DNA of 64,000 nt. It comes from G963665815 sp942492065 (GTDB taxonomy: Bacteria > Cloacimonadota > Cloacimonadia > Cloacimonadales > JAIOQZ01). Made by a program: the position numbers and the translations under genes. The notes beneath the pieces were generated by a model that worked only from the letters and a program-made list of their open reading frames with translations, made no database searches and had not been told where the DNA came from. The stretch covers positions 930,001 through 994,000 of the forward strand of contig CALODV010000008.1 in assembly GCA_942492065.1 (NCBI GenBank), in the 5' to 3' direction. This document shows, piece by piece, positions 52,821 to 61,017 of this stretch; the first letter of the stretch is position 1, and every line of letters begins with the position of its first letter.

Positions 52821-55211
52821 TTATTTAATTAATATCATTTTACCGTTTAAAGTACTCCTGTTTGTAGAAATTTTATAAAAATAAATACCGCTTGATACTC
52901 GATGTTCATTTTCGTCTGTTCCGTCCCAGATTAACGAATGTTTACCTTTAGCTTTAAAACTGTCAAGCAAAGTTTTTATCCTTTGTCCCTTAATATTATA
53001 TACATTAATCTCGACAGTGCAATCTTTTTTGATAGTATATGAAATTGTTGTTTCAGGATTGAATGGATTCGGATAACATGCTGCACTGATATCGCTTAAA
53101 ACCTCAACACCCATTGATTCGGTGAACTCACTGATAATACCTGCTGAAATACTGCCGTCAGCACTGTCAAAGACACAAAAGTCAAATGGACTGCCTGATG
53201 TACAGACTAATTCCTGTTCATTTGAAAAATCCATATCTGAAATCTCATAATCATCCCAGGATGCTGCGTAGTTATTATTTTCCAGTACTGAAATACTAAT
53301 ATATCCGTCTGTCGCAGTTGTATTAAATATATCAGGGAAAGTATCATCGTTATAATCAGTATTTAATTGATTTAGAAAACCATCTGAGACAGAAATGAAA
53401 TTATCGAACTCCTGAAAACCATTTTCAGATCTATCTCCGTATCTCAAGTACAAGCGTCTGTTCCTGAGAACAAGCAGATCTTTTATTGAATCATTATTGT
53501 AATCTTCGATATGCATATCTTGAAACTGTAGAAAATAATCAATCAGAACCGGATCGGAAAAACTTATGCCATCATTGTTAAAACATACATTCATTGAACT
53601 GCTTTGTGAAGCCCCGGATGAGTAATAAACTATATCCTTCAGCCCATTCCCGTCAACATCAGCAAAAGAGAACTTATCTGAGGCACTGCCTGTGATTATC
53701 ACCTCTCTGTCTCCCATAAACTCACCGTTAATATTATAAAAAACTGATATATATTCACTATCCGAATTATATAACACAATATCCATAAGGTTATCACTAT
53801 CTATGTCACAAGTAGAAACTTTAACTGAAGCTGAGCTTGCAACCACAATATCGTCCCTTACTAAACCCAATCTATCATCATCATATTCTACAACTAATGA
53901 TAAATGGTGATTATCTGTCGGTAGTAAAGCAACTAAGTCATTGGTGCCATTGTCATCAAGATCCGAAACAGAGAAATCAACTATATCTGTACTGGTAAAT
54001 GGTTTCAAGTTGAAATCCAGTACGGAGTCTGTTATGTCTGCAATGATCACCCTGCCTGAATGAAGGAAATAGACATCATGATTCTGAGGCTGATAAAGAA
54101 TCTTTGTCATGTCAAATCTGCTTCCCGCACAGAAGACTCTGTCAGTTTCTCCAGAACCAACAATTGACAGATATTGAAGAAAGGCTCCATCAAAATCTGA
54201 AAGAACAGGATTCTGTTTGTTATCATTATTCATATCAGCAAAGCACCGGAATGCTTCCTGATCTTCCAACACAATCCTTGAGCTCTCAACATAAAAATTA
54301 TTGTTGTTTTCAATAAAAGTCAGAACTGAGTCGGATTGTATGATTGCGATATCGTCTGCATCATCACCAATAAAATCAACAACAAACAATTTATTCACAA
54401 ACTCATATTCCTGAAAGATTTTACCGGAAAACTGGTAGGTTTCACCATTTGTTGACGAGTAGAGAAACACTTCACCGTTTTTCAAAGCAATGATTTCTTT
54501 TACACCGTCATTGCTAATATCTTCAACTGTTATGGATTCAAACAGGGTGCTATCGGAAATAAGTGATTCTTCTACATAAATACTATCCGCAAGATCTCCT
54601 ATAAAAAGTCCGTTACTACTGCTGTAAACGATTTCATTATCGTTATCATCATCTAAATTAACTATAACACTACTGAAAATGCTGTCAGAAAAGCCTAATG
54701 AATCAATTTGAATTATTTGATCATTATTATTTGAGAGGTAAGTCCAAATCATATTTTCTTCGACAACACAATTAGTAAACAATCCCTCTTCAGACTCTCT
54801 AAGGATATATACTTCAGATATAATATGTGTATCCGGTAATATATGAATATTTAGCAAAACAAGCTGATTTGACTGGAGTTTATACATCCTGATCTCAAGT
54901 CCTGAAATCAGGAATAAGCATAGGTCTTCATTCAAAGGAGATTCACATACGTAAGCATTATCAACAACATTATCAGTAGTGATTAAAACGTGACTTTCCA
55001 GATACTGCTCACCATTATCATTCTTTATCCAGACAACTTCATGATCATAAACTGTAATAATATCATCATATTCATCACTATCAACATCAACAAAGAATAA
55101 GAAGTTACAATCCTCCACAAAAGGATAATAGTTTTGTCTTAATTCAAGCTGATAATCAGATATTAAATCAAGCGAAACTGTAAAAATAATAAACAATAGC
55201 AAAATTCTCAA
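52821..55211 (-). CDS. FG-GAP/VCBS-type repeat secreted protein with type IX sorting domain, array gene 1
   Basis: A 796-residue protein, first of the array and the most diverged. Signal peptide RILLLFIIFTVSLDLIS. Acidic loops are present but less regular (VDVDSDEYDDII, EDISNDGVKEII, SDLDDNGTNDLV, CDIDSDNLMDIV, ADVDGNGLKDIV). The sorting domain has its own sequence (CYPNPFNPETTISYTI ... SGIYFYKISTNR ... GKMILIK). It stands 50 nt behind a sigma54-type promoter, so the whole array is probably expressed from there. The ribosome site before its ATG is weak (TTGGAGTCATCTTG). Confidence 0.86.
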   Translation of the reverse strand: MRILLLFIIFTVSLDLISDYQLELRQNYYPFVEDCNFLFFVDVDSDEYDDIITVYDHEVVWIKNDNGEQYLESHVLITTDNVVDNAYVCESPLNEDLCLFLISGLEIRMYKLQSNQLVLLNIHILPDTHIISEVYILRESEEGLFTNCVVEENMIWTYLSNNNDQIIQIDSLGFSDSIFSSVIVNLDDDNDNEIVYSSSNGLFIGDLADSIYVEESLISDSTLFESITVEDISNDGVKEIIALKNGEVFLYSSTNGETYQFSGKIFQEYEFVNKLFVVDFIGDDADDIAIIQSDSVLTFIENNNNFYVESSRIVLEDQEAFRCFADMNNDNKQNPVLSDFDGAFLQYLSIVGSGETDRVFCAGSRFDMTKILYQPQNHDVYFLHSGRVIIADITDSVLDFNLKPFTSTDIVDFSVSDLDDNGTNDLVALLPTDNHHLSLVVEYDDDRLGLVRDDIVVASSASVKVSTCDIDSDNLMDIVLYNSDSEYISVFYNINGEFMGDREVIITGSASDKFSFADVDGNGLKDIVYYSSGASQSSSMNVCFNNDGISFSDPVLIDYFLQFQDMHIEDYNNDSIKDLLVLRNRRLYLRYGDRSENGFQEFDNFISVSDGFLNQLNTDYNDDTFPDIFNTTATDGYISISVLENNNYAASWDDYEISDMDFSNEQELVCTSGSPFDFCVFDSADGSISAGIISEFTESMGVEVLSDISAACYPNPFNPETTISYTIKKDCTVEINVYNIKGQRIKTLLDSFKAKGKHSLIWDGTDENEHRVSSGIYFYKISTNRSTLNGKMILIK

Positions 55212-55261
55212 GATGACTCCAATTTTAACCTATTTCTCTTAAAAGCGACAATTTATTTTTA

Positions 55262-55277
55262 GGCATAAAATGTTCCA
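55262..55277 (-). promoter_or_regulatory. Sigma54-type (-24/-12) promoter of the FG-GAP array
   Basis: On the minus strand TGGAACATTTTATGCC keeps GG and GC 10 nt apart and differs from TTGC only at its first base. It ends 50 nt before the first array ATG, almost the same distance as the site before 24604 (49 nt). Confidence 0.6.
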
Positions 55278-55382
55278 AAAACAAATTATTATTTTCAGGA
55301 GTTGATTTAGTTTTCTTTATAAGTTTATTTATGACAACAAAAAAATATATAATATTCATACAACCGGTATTTCTTGCTTGAC

Positions 55383-55396
55383 ATTCATTAATGAAT
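55383..55396. promoter_or_regulatory. Perfect 14-bp palindrome between the FG-GAP array and dCMP deaminase
   Basis: ATTCATTAATGAAT is fully symmetric. It lies about 105 nt upstream of the minus-strand -24 box, a usual place for an activator site, and directly after a TTGACA (55378) on the + strand, 32 nt before the deaminase ATG. Confidence 0.35.
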
Positions 55397-55427
55397 TCCA
55401 TTCTCTAACATAATCAAAGGAGTAATC

Positions 55428-55916
55428 ATGGATAGACCTAACTGGCAAAAGTATTTTATTGAGATGGCTTATCTGGTGTCCCAAAGGGCAACATGTACCA
55501 GAAGAAAAGTAGGAGCTGTTCTTGTTAAGAATAACCAGATCATATCTACAGGATACAATGGAGCTCCTAAGAGAGTTGCACATTGTTCGATAACAGGCTG
55601 TTTAAGAAAACAACTGAATGTTCCTTCCGGGCAGAATCATGAATTATGCAGAGGTATCCATGCTGAGCAGAATGCAATAATTCAAGCGGCAGTAAATGGA
55701 ACTCAAATTAATGGTTCAGTTTTATATTGTACAACTCAGCCTTGTATAATATGTACAAAAATGATAATCAACGCAGAAATCACTAAAGTATTTGTAGCTG
55801 AAACATACCCAGATAACATGAGTCTTGACATGTTTGATGAAGCAGGTGTAGAAGTAATTCATGTAAACAGAGACACTGGGGCTTTACAGAGAATAACAAA
55901 TGCAGAACTGGTTTAA
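55428..55916 (+). CDS. Deoxycytidylate (dCMP) deaminase
   Basis: A 162-residue cytidine/deoxycytidylate deaminase with AAAGGAG before ATG. It converts dCMP to dUMP, feeding thymidylate synthesis. Seen: TCTRRKVGAVLVKNNQIIST-type start of the fold (CTRRKVGAVLVK), the zinc His-Ala-Glu in GIHAEQNAIIQAA, and the zinc cysteines in QPCIICTKMI. Cysteines in ITGCLRK and HELCRG may bind a second zinc, as in ComEB-type enzymes. Its 3' end overlaps the convergent gene by 4 nt. Confidence 0.93.
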   Translation: MDRPNWQKYFIEMAYLVSQRATCTRRKVGAVLVKNNQIISTGYNGAPKRVAHCSITGCLRKQLNVPSGQNHELCRGIHAEQNAIIQAAVNGTQINGSVLYCTTQPCIICTKMIINAEITKVFVAETYPDNMSLDMFDEAGVEVIHVNRDTGALQRITNAELV

Positions 55917-56695
55917 GGCTGTATAAAGTTATAATTACTCCCAAAGTACTTTCTCAGTAAGCCTCGAAACTGCTCAGTTTTCTTGAACTCTTTTGTTTTA
56001 TCAGAAAACTTCTTGGTAAATTCTGGAGATACTGTTCTCTTATTAAATATTATATATAGTCCATCAGTTTTTATGGGATTGTCCAGCCAGGGAAAAATAT
56101 TATTAAAGCCTAATTCTTTAAGAAGAGCTGAACCATTGCCATACTCTGCAACTATATAATCTAATCTCCCATCTTCAAGCTTCATAAAGTTCTGTTTATC
56201 GTAAGTAGTCTCTTCTACTATACAGTATTTTTCAATATATGAGTTAAACTCTTCAGTATAACTATACCCGCGTACAATTCCAATTGCCTTCCCTCTCAGA
56301 TCACTTAAATCAGAGAATTTATCAATAGAATCAGCATGTGTCCAAATAACCCACGGTGAGATAATCAAAGGTTCTTCAGGGTAATAAGCATAAATAGCTC
56401 TATCATTTGTATAGTTTGCAGAAAACAAAGCATCAGTCTTATTGTTTTTAATCATTTCAACAGCTCTTTTCCATGGCAGCATGTCTATAGACTGTATTTC
56501 AGTATTAAGATTATTCGTAACATATAGAATAACCTCATAGCTATAGCCGAGAGTTACGCCTTGTTCAGAGAACTGATACGGTTTCCAATCATCACATACA
56601 ATCCTGATTCTATGCTGAATCTGCTGAGTGTGCAATATACAGGAATAAACAATCAGCAGCAAAATGACTGTAGTTTTCTGTCTAATTTTTTTCAT
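55913..56695 (-). CDS. Periplasmic solute-binding protein, SBP_bac_3 family
   Basis: A 260-residue protein from ATG 56695, chosen because the signal peptide (KKIRQKTTVILLLIVYSC) starts there; the frame extends to ATG 56758, and neither start has a clear ribosome site. Domain features: IVCDDWKPYQFSEQGVTLGYSYEVI, LPWKRAVEMIKNNKTDALFSANY, LRGKAIGIVRGYSYTEEF, and DYIVAEYGNG. The W-K-R-A-V-E pattern is that of polar amino-acid binding proteins. No transport genes adjoin it. It is the third lone SBP_bac_3 protein in this window. Confidence 0.8.
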   Translation of the reverse strand: MKKIRQKTTVILLLIVYSCILHTQQIQHRIRIVCDDWKPYQFSEQGVTLGYSYEVILYVTNNLNTEIQSIDMLPWKRAVEMIKNNKTDALFSANYTNDRAIYAYYPEEPLIISPWVIWTHADSIDKFSDLSDLRGKAIGIVRGYSYTEEFNSYIEKYCIVEETTYDKQNFMKLEDGRLDYIVAEYGNGSALLKELGFNNIFPWLDNPIKTDGLYIIFNKRTVSPEFTKKFSDKTKEFKKTEQFRGLLRKYFGSNYNFIQP

Positions 56696-56803
56696 AACAA
56701 TAAAATATCTATACTTCTTGTACGGGACAAGAAATATAATTTCTTTTTTTCTTGACATATATTAAACAGTGATTAGATTTTAGTTAAATTTCTCCCCCCT
56801 CTC

Positions 56804-56820
56804 TATACTTTTATAGTATA
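56804..56820. promoter_or_regulatory. Inverted repeat upstream of the PKD/VWA gene
   Basis: TATACT (56804-56809) and AGTATA (56815-56820) flank 5 nt. Each arm is also a fair -10 box for opposite strands, so it may mark divergent promoters or an operator. The intergenic region around it (56696-56922) shows nothing else I can name. Confidence 0.3.
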
Positions 56821-56922
56821 TTGTCTTTGATAAGTTATTATCTTTTTCTGAAAGTGGAGTAAAATCCATTGTAGGAATTCTATGCTTAAAGTAATATATT
56901 AATTAATACATGAGAGGCTAAC

Positions 56923-59772
56923 ATGAGAAAGTTTATAACATTCTTTCTGGTAGTACTGTTCGGCACAGCTCTGTTCGCTCAGACTGATGCAGAATTTACT
57001 GCTGACATCCATTATGGGTTTAAACCTCAAGTTGTTAATTTTACCGATCAATCGAATGCTAATCCTATTGCCTGGGACTGGGATTTTGATAACGACGGTA
57101 CAATTGACTCACAGGTGCAAAACCCAACACACTCTTTTGATGAGGCAGGTGTACATGTTGTATCACTTACCGCATCTTTTAACACTATCTTAGGAGTTGT
57201 TCAAAATACTCAACTCGATACTATTGTTGTATACGAGATTAAGTTTGATGCACTAACAGCAAATGGTGACACTGTAGGAGCTATTCCTTTTGCAGTTCAG
57301 TTTGCAGACAGAACTTTTGATGACTTCCAGAACAATCTGCCACCTGACCCTGTTTCATTTGCATGGGACTTTGGTGACGGCAATACATCTACCGATCAGC
57401 ATCCGGTTCATACATACGATACCGGCGGATACTATGATGTTTCTTTGGAAATTACTATTGATGAAAACCTTACAGTCAATACTTATCTTATTCAAGATGA
57501 ACTTGTCAAATGGGATATCAATGATCCTGACGTAAGCTATATCCGGGTTTATGATGTAGATTTTACAAAAGATATTTTATGGGGATTCGCTCCTCAATTA
57601 GTACACTTCACTGATGTTTCAGTACCTACTCCTGATGCATGGAACTGGGATCTGGATTATCAGAATGGAGATTTAACAATTGACTCGAATGTACAAAACC
57701 CGCAATTTACTTATAATGATCCTGGTCCATACTATAATATTTTTCAGGCAATTTATAATCACCCTGACGGTCCAGATACAGTTACAGTATATGACTCTGT
57801 ATCAATATTCCTTGTTGATTTCCACGCAACTACCGACTTTTCCGATCCGGATATAGTCGACTCTGTTGGTATGGTAAACTTCGAAGTTAATTTCACAGAT
57901 TATTACACATGGAGACCGTGGATTGATAACGGACTGGATTCCTGGCTTCCACCAGCTGATCTTGTTACCTGGAACTGGGATTTCGGTACCGGAGACACTG
58001 ATACTGTAGAAAATCCTTTCTATATATATACAGATTGCGGATTTTATGATGTTGAACTTACAATGGAAATTGACCCCCAATTAACTGTTAATCAGGTTCT
58101 TGCAACACAGACCAACCTGAAATGGGATCCGGCTGATCCGGACGAATGGTATATCTGGGTTAAAGGTCCTATAGCCGCGCTTGTTTGTGACAATTCAGAA
58201 AGTATGATGTATGATAATAAAGCTGGCATTCTGATCAATGCTGCCGGAAGTTATATTAATCTTTTCGATCCCGGATTCCAGCTTTCAGTAACAAAGTTCC
58301 GAGAATGGCCTACAACACTCTTCGAAATGGAACTTTATGATTACGATGGATCAAACAGTCCGCTTAACGGTGCAAACAGTGCTTTATCTGCTATGGGAAA
58401 TCCTGCAGGATTCTCCGGTCCCGGAGATGGTTTAATAGAAGGACTCAACCAGTGCCTTAATCATTCAGATCCTACACCTGCAGCAGCTTTATTCGAAGCT
58501 GTGAATAATCCACAGGAAATTGTTGATACAATTCACGTTGTACTTTTCTCTGATGGTTTAGAAAATGCAGCACCAGCATTAAATCCTAACCCTCCTTTCA
58601 ATGGTACTATACTCAACTGGATTGGTGGACAAGCATGGGCACCATATCTTAAGATTCATACAATAACAATGGGAACTAACACAACAATGTTTGCGTTAAT
58701 GCAAGCTATTGCACAGAATTTCCAAGGTGTTTACCATGATGCAAGTACAGAAAATCTTGTTAACATAATGCAGGATATCAACATAGCTATGCGCGGTCCG
58801 GCAGCAACAAGAATTGCTCATTTTGCTGCCAATATAAATAATAACGATGATACAAGAACTCTACCTGAACACACAGTATATGTAGATTCATATCTTAAAG
58901 ATGTTACTTTTGTCCTTAATTGGATGGATGATAGAGCAGGTCTTTCATTCGAATTGATTGCTCCGGACGGAAGCATTCAATATGATAAAGCCACACTTCT
59001 TACTCATGCTCCAAGAGTTACAGATACAAACTTGAATTACACTGTTAAAAATCCAATGCCCGGTGCGTGGACTGTTCGTATTTTAGGAAATTCTGTTGTA
59101 AAAGTAAATAATGTAGATTATGAGTTGTTCGCTCATGCATCATCTGACTTAACAGGTAAACTTCACTTTGCACAAGCTGAACCTCAACCTGGCGATGCCC
59201 TTGATATTACTGCAGTTTTAAGAGATGTACACGGAGAAGATTATTCTGTAGATAATATCTATGCTGAAATAGTCAGACCGGATGAGTCAATTGACTATAT
59301 TGATCTTGTAAATACTACAGAGAACCATTACGAAGTTCAATATACAAATACTGCACTTGAAGGTGCTTACAAATTCAGAATTTATGTTGAAGGACACAAT
59401 TCACAAGGCGAAATCAGAAGATCATTCGGTTATACAAAAGCTCTTGTAAATGACAGCTCACGTCTTCCTAATGATGAAGATGTTAATAATGTAGAAAAAT
59501 TCGAAATCAGTAATTACCCTAATCCATTTAACCCTGAAACTACAATCCAGTTCAATCTTCCTGAAAAACAATCTGTAACTATTGATGTATATAACATCAA
59601 AGGTGAAAAAGTAACCAGATTGATCAACGAAGAAGTATTTGAATCAGGTGTGAATTCAGTGAAATGGAATGGTGTTGATTCTGAAAATAAAGCTGTAGGT
59701 TCAGGAACTTACTTCTATAAAGTAAAAACTCCTACCCATTCAGATGTTAAGAAAATGATATTACTTAAGTAA
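56923..59772 (+). CDS. Secreted PKD-repeat / VWA-domain protein with type IX sorting domain
   Basis: A 949-residue exported protein. Signal peptide RKFITFFLVVLFGTALFA. Four PKD-like domains fill 24-415 (VNFTDQSNANPIAWDWDFDN, PVSFAWDFGDGNTSTDQHP, VHFTDVSVPTPDAWNWDLD, VTWNWDFGTGDTDTVENP). Residues 415-625 form a von Willebrand A domain whose metal site reads DNSES (Asp423), with FSDGLENAAP as the last metal loop. A beta region follows, then the type A sorting domain (NYPNPFNPETTIQFNL ... SGTYFYKVKTP ... KMILLK). An adhesive or matrix-binding surface protein is likely. A GAGAGGC site precedes the ATG. Confidence 0.88.
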   Translation: MRKFITFFLVVLFGTALFAQTDAEFTADIHYGFKPQVVNFTDQSNANPIAWDWDFDNDGTIDSQVQNPTHSFDEAGVHVVSLTASFNTILGVVQNTQLDTIVVYEIKFDALTANGDTVGAIPFAVQFADRTFDDFQNNLPPDPVSFAWDFGDGNTSTDQHPVHTYDTGGYYDVSLEITIDENLTVNTYLIQDELVKWDINDPDVSYIRVYDVDFTKDILWGFAPQLVHFTDVSVPTPDAWNWDLDYQNGDLTIDSNVQNPQFTYNDPGPYYNIFQAIYNHPDGPDTVTVYDSVSIFLVDFHATTDFSDPDIVDSVGMVNFEVNFTDYYTWRPWIDNGLDSWLPPADLVTWNWDFGTGDTDTVENPFYIYTDCGFYDVELTMEIDPQLTVNQVLATQTNLKWDPADPDEWYIWVKGPIAALVCDNSESMMYDNKAGILINAAGSYINLFDPGFQLSVTKFREWPTTLFEMELYDYDGSNSPLNGANSALSAMGNPAGFSGPGDGLIEGLNQCLNHSDPTPAAALFEAVNNPQEIVDTIHVVLFSDGLENAAPALNPNPPFNGTILNWIGGQAWAPYLKIHTITMGTNTTMFALMQAIAQNFQGVYHDASTENLVNIMQDINIAMRGPAATRIAHFAANINNNDDTRTLPEHTVYVDSYLKDVTFVLNWMDDRAGLSFELIAPDGSIQYDKATLLTHAPRVTDTNLNYTVKNPMPGAWTVRILGNSVVKVNNVDYELFAHASSDLTGKLHFAQAEPQPGDALDITAVLRDVHGEDYSVDNIYAEIVRPDESIDYIDLVNTTENHYEVQYTNTALEGAYKFRIYVEGHNSQGEIRRSFGYTKALVNDSSRLPNDEDVNNVEKFEISNYPNPFNPETTIQFNLPEKQSVTIDVYNIKGEKVTRLINEEVFESGVNSVKWNGVDSENKAVGSGTYFYKVKTPTHSDVKKMILLK

Positions 59773-59792
59773 TATTAATAAATAATAAAAGA

Positions 59793-59822
59793 GGGGATAG
59801 TTTTTACTGTCCCCTTTTTTTT
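59793..59822 (+). terminator. Intrinsic terminator after the PKD/VWA gene
   Basis: GGGGATAGT (59793-59801) / ACTGTCCCC (59806-59814, one G-T pair), 4-nt loop, then eight T. The next ribosome site begins inside the T-run end. Confidence 0.88.
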
Positions 59823-59832
59823 GAGGTTAGAT

Positions 59833-60330
59833 ATGATAAGCAAAAATGATAACAACAGAATATACCTCAGGAAACTTCATAAAACTGATTTGGAAGAAAT
59901 CTATCTTATGAGTAAAGAAAAGGATTTGATGAGATTTCTTCCAGACCAACATTATGAAACAAAAGAGAGAGCCGGACAAGTAATTGATTTCCTGATTTCT
60001 CAATATGAAAGCAAAGATATAATCGATAAAGCTTATGTTCTTGGTGTAATAGAGAAAGCTACAGAAAAAATTATTGGGCATGTAGGATTAAGTCCTGTTA
60101 AGTTCGGTATCGAGATTGGATATGCTATCAGAGATTCACATAAACACCAAGGTTTTGCTACTGATGCAGTTAGATCAATGCTTGCAATTGCAAAACAGCA
60201 ATTTAATCTTAAGGAAGTTCTGGGGATAGTCGATATAGCAAACACTGTTTCTATAAAAGTTCTAAAAAAATCCGGTTTCAAACTAATAGACTCCGGAGCA
60301 AAAAAACTAACATTTTCGAAAATCTTTTAA
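59833..60330 (+). CDS. GNAT-family N-acetyltransferase
   Basis: A 165-residue protein. ATG 59833 follows GAGGTTAGAT; a TTG 12 nt earlier is part of that site. The fold is RimJ/RimL-like: IYLRKLHKTDLEEIYLMS, KIIGHVGLSPV, GIEIGYAIRDSHKHQGFATDA (acetyl-CoA loop) and TVSIKVLKKSGFKLI. These enzymes acetylate protein N-termini or small amines; the substrate here is unknown. It follows a strong terminator and is close behind it, so it may be expressed by readthrough or from a promoter not visible to me. Confidence 0.82.
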   Translation: MISKNDNNRIYLRKLHKTDLEEIYLMSKEKDLMRFLPDQHYETKERAGQVIDFLISQYESKDIIDKAYVLGVIEKATEKIIGHVGLSPVKFGIEIGYAIRDSHKHQGFATDAVRSMLAIAKQQFNLKEVLGIVDIANTVSIKVLKKSGFKLIDSGAKKLTFSKIF

Positions 60331-60394
60331 AAGACTTTTTTATAAAAAACAAACAAATAATACGAACCACCTATTCACTTTTCCACTATTATAC

Positions 60395-60419
60395 TTGACA
60401 ATACTTGAATGGTTATTAT
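60395..60419 (+). promoter_or_regulatory. Putative promoter/operator of the padR-protease operon
   Basis: TTGACA (60395-60400), 13-nt spacer, TATTAT (60414-60419). The half-site ATACTTGA occurs twice, at 60391 and 60402, across the -35 box and could be where PadR binds its own promoter. Confidence 0.4.
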
Positions 60420-60450
60420 GTTTTGATGAATAACAGGAACAGGAGGTTCA

Positions 60451-61017
60451 ATGTCGTTATCAGATATGATAATCCTTGGAGAGCTCAACAAGAAGCCCTC
60501 GCATGGATATGAGTTAAGTAAAACAATTAGGGAACAAGGAATGCATAATCATTCCGGAATAAAAATTCCTTCTGTATACAAATCTTTGAACAAGTTGGAG
60601 AAGAAAGGTTATATCGCAGGAATTAAAATTGAGGGTGATAAGAACCCTTCCAGAACCGTTTACCAGCTTTCCGAAGAAGGCTATCAATATTTCACTGATC
60701 TGGTAAGGAAATCATTAATAACATACAAGAAAACTCGTAATGAATTCTGGATTGCCTTAAATTATATAGATAATATAATATCAAGAGATGACTTCCTTAA
60801 AGCTTTAAACGAGAGAATCGCGAATATAAATGCAGAGGTTGACAAATTGACAGGACAGCTGCACTCCCCCGGAAACCTTCCTCTCCAGGTAGAATACATG
60901 CTTAAGATGAGTTTAAAGTTCAAAAATGCAGAAATAGAAGTTCTTAACGAAATGCTGAATACTATCAACCATAAAGATATATCTACATTATCTTTTAAAC
61001 ATAAGGAGCATGAATGA
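60451..61017 (+). CDS. PadR-family transcription regulator
   Basis: A 188-residue winged-helix protein behind CAGGAGG. Residues 1-80: MIILGELNKKPSHGYELSK, IPSVYKSLNKLEKKGYIAG and NPSRTVYQLSEEGYQYF, the PadR DNA-binding fold. The rest is the helical dimerisation arm (IISRDDFLKALNERIANI). PadR proteins usually repress stress or efflux genes and respond to a small ligand. Its stop overlaps the start of the protease gene (ATGA at 61014), so regulator and protease are made together; autoregulation is the usual pattern. Confidence 0.9.
   Translation: MSLSDMIILGELNKKPSHGYELSKTIREQGMHNHSGIKIPSVYKSLNKLEKKGYIAGIKIEGDKNPSRTVYQLSEEGYQYFTDLVRKSLITYKKTRNEFWIALNYIDNIISRDDFLKALNERIANINAEVDKLTGQLHSPGNLPLQVEYMLKMSLKFKNAEIEVLNEMLNTINHKDISTLSFKHKEHE

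Noticed and set aside
56870..56895. TAGGAATTCTATGCTT before the PKD/VWA gene as a sigma54 promoter
   Set aside because: GG and GC are only 8 nt apart; the spacing is invariant in real -24/-12 sites.
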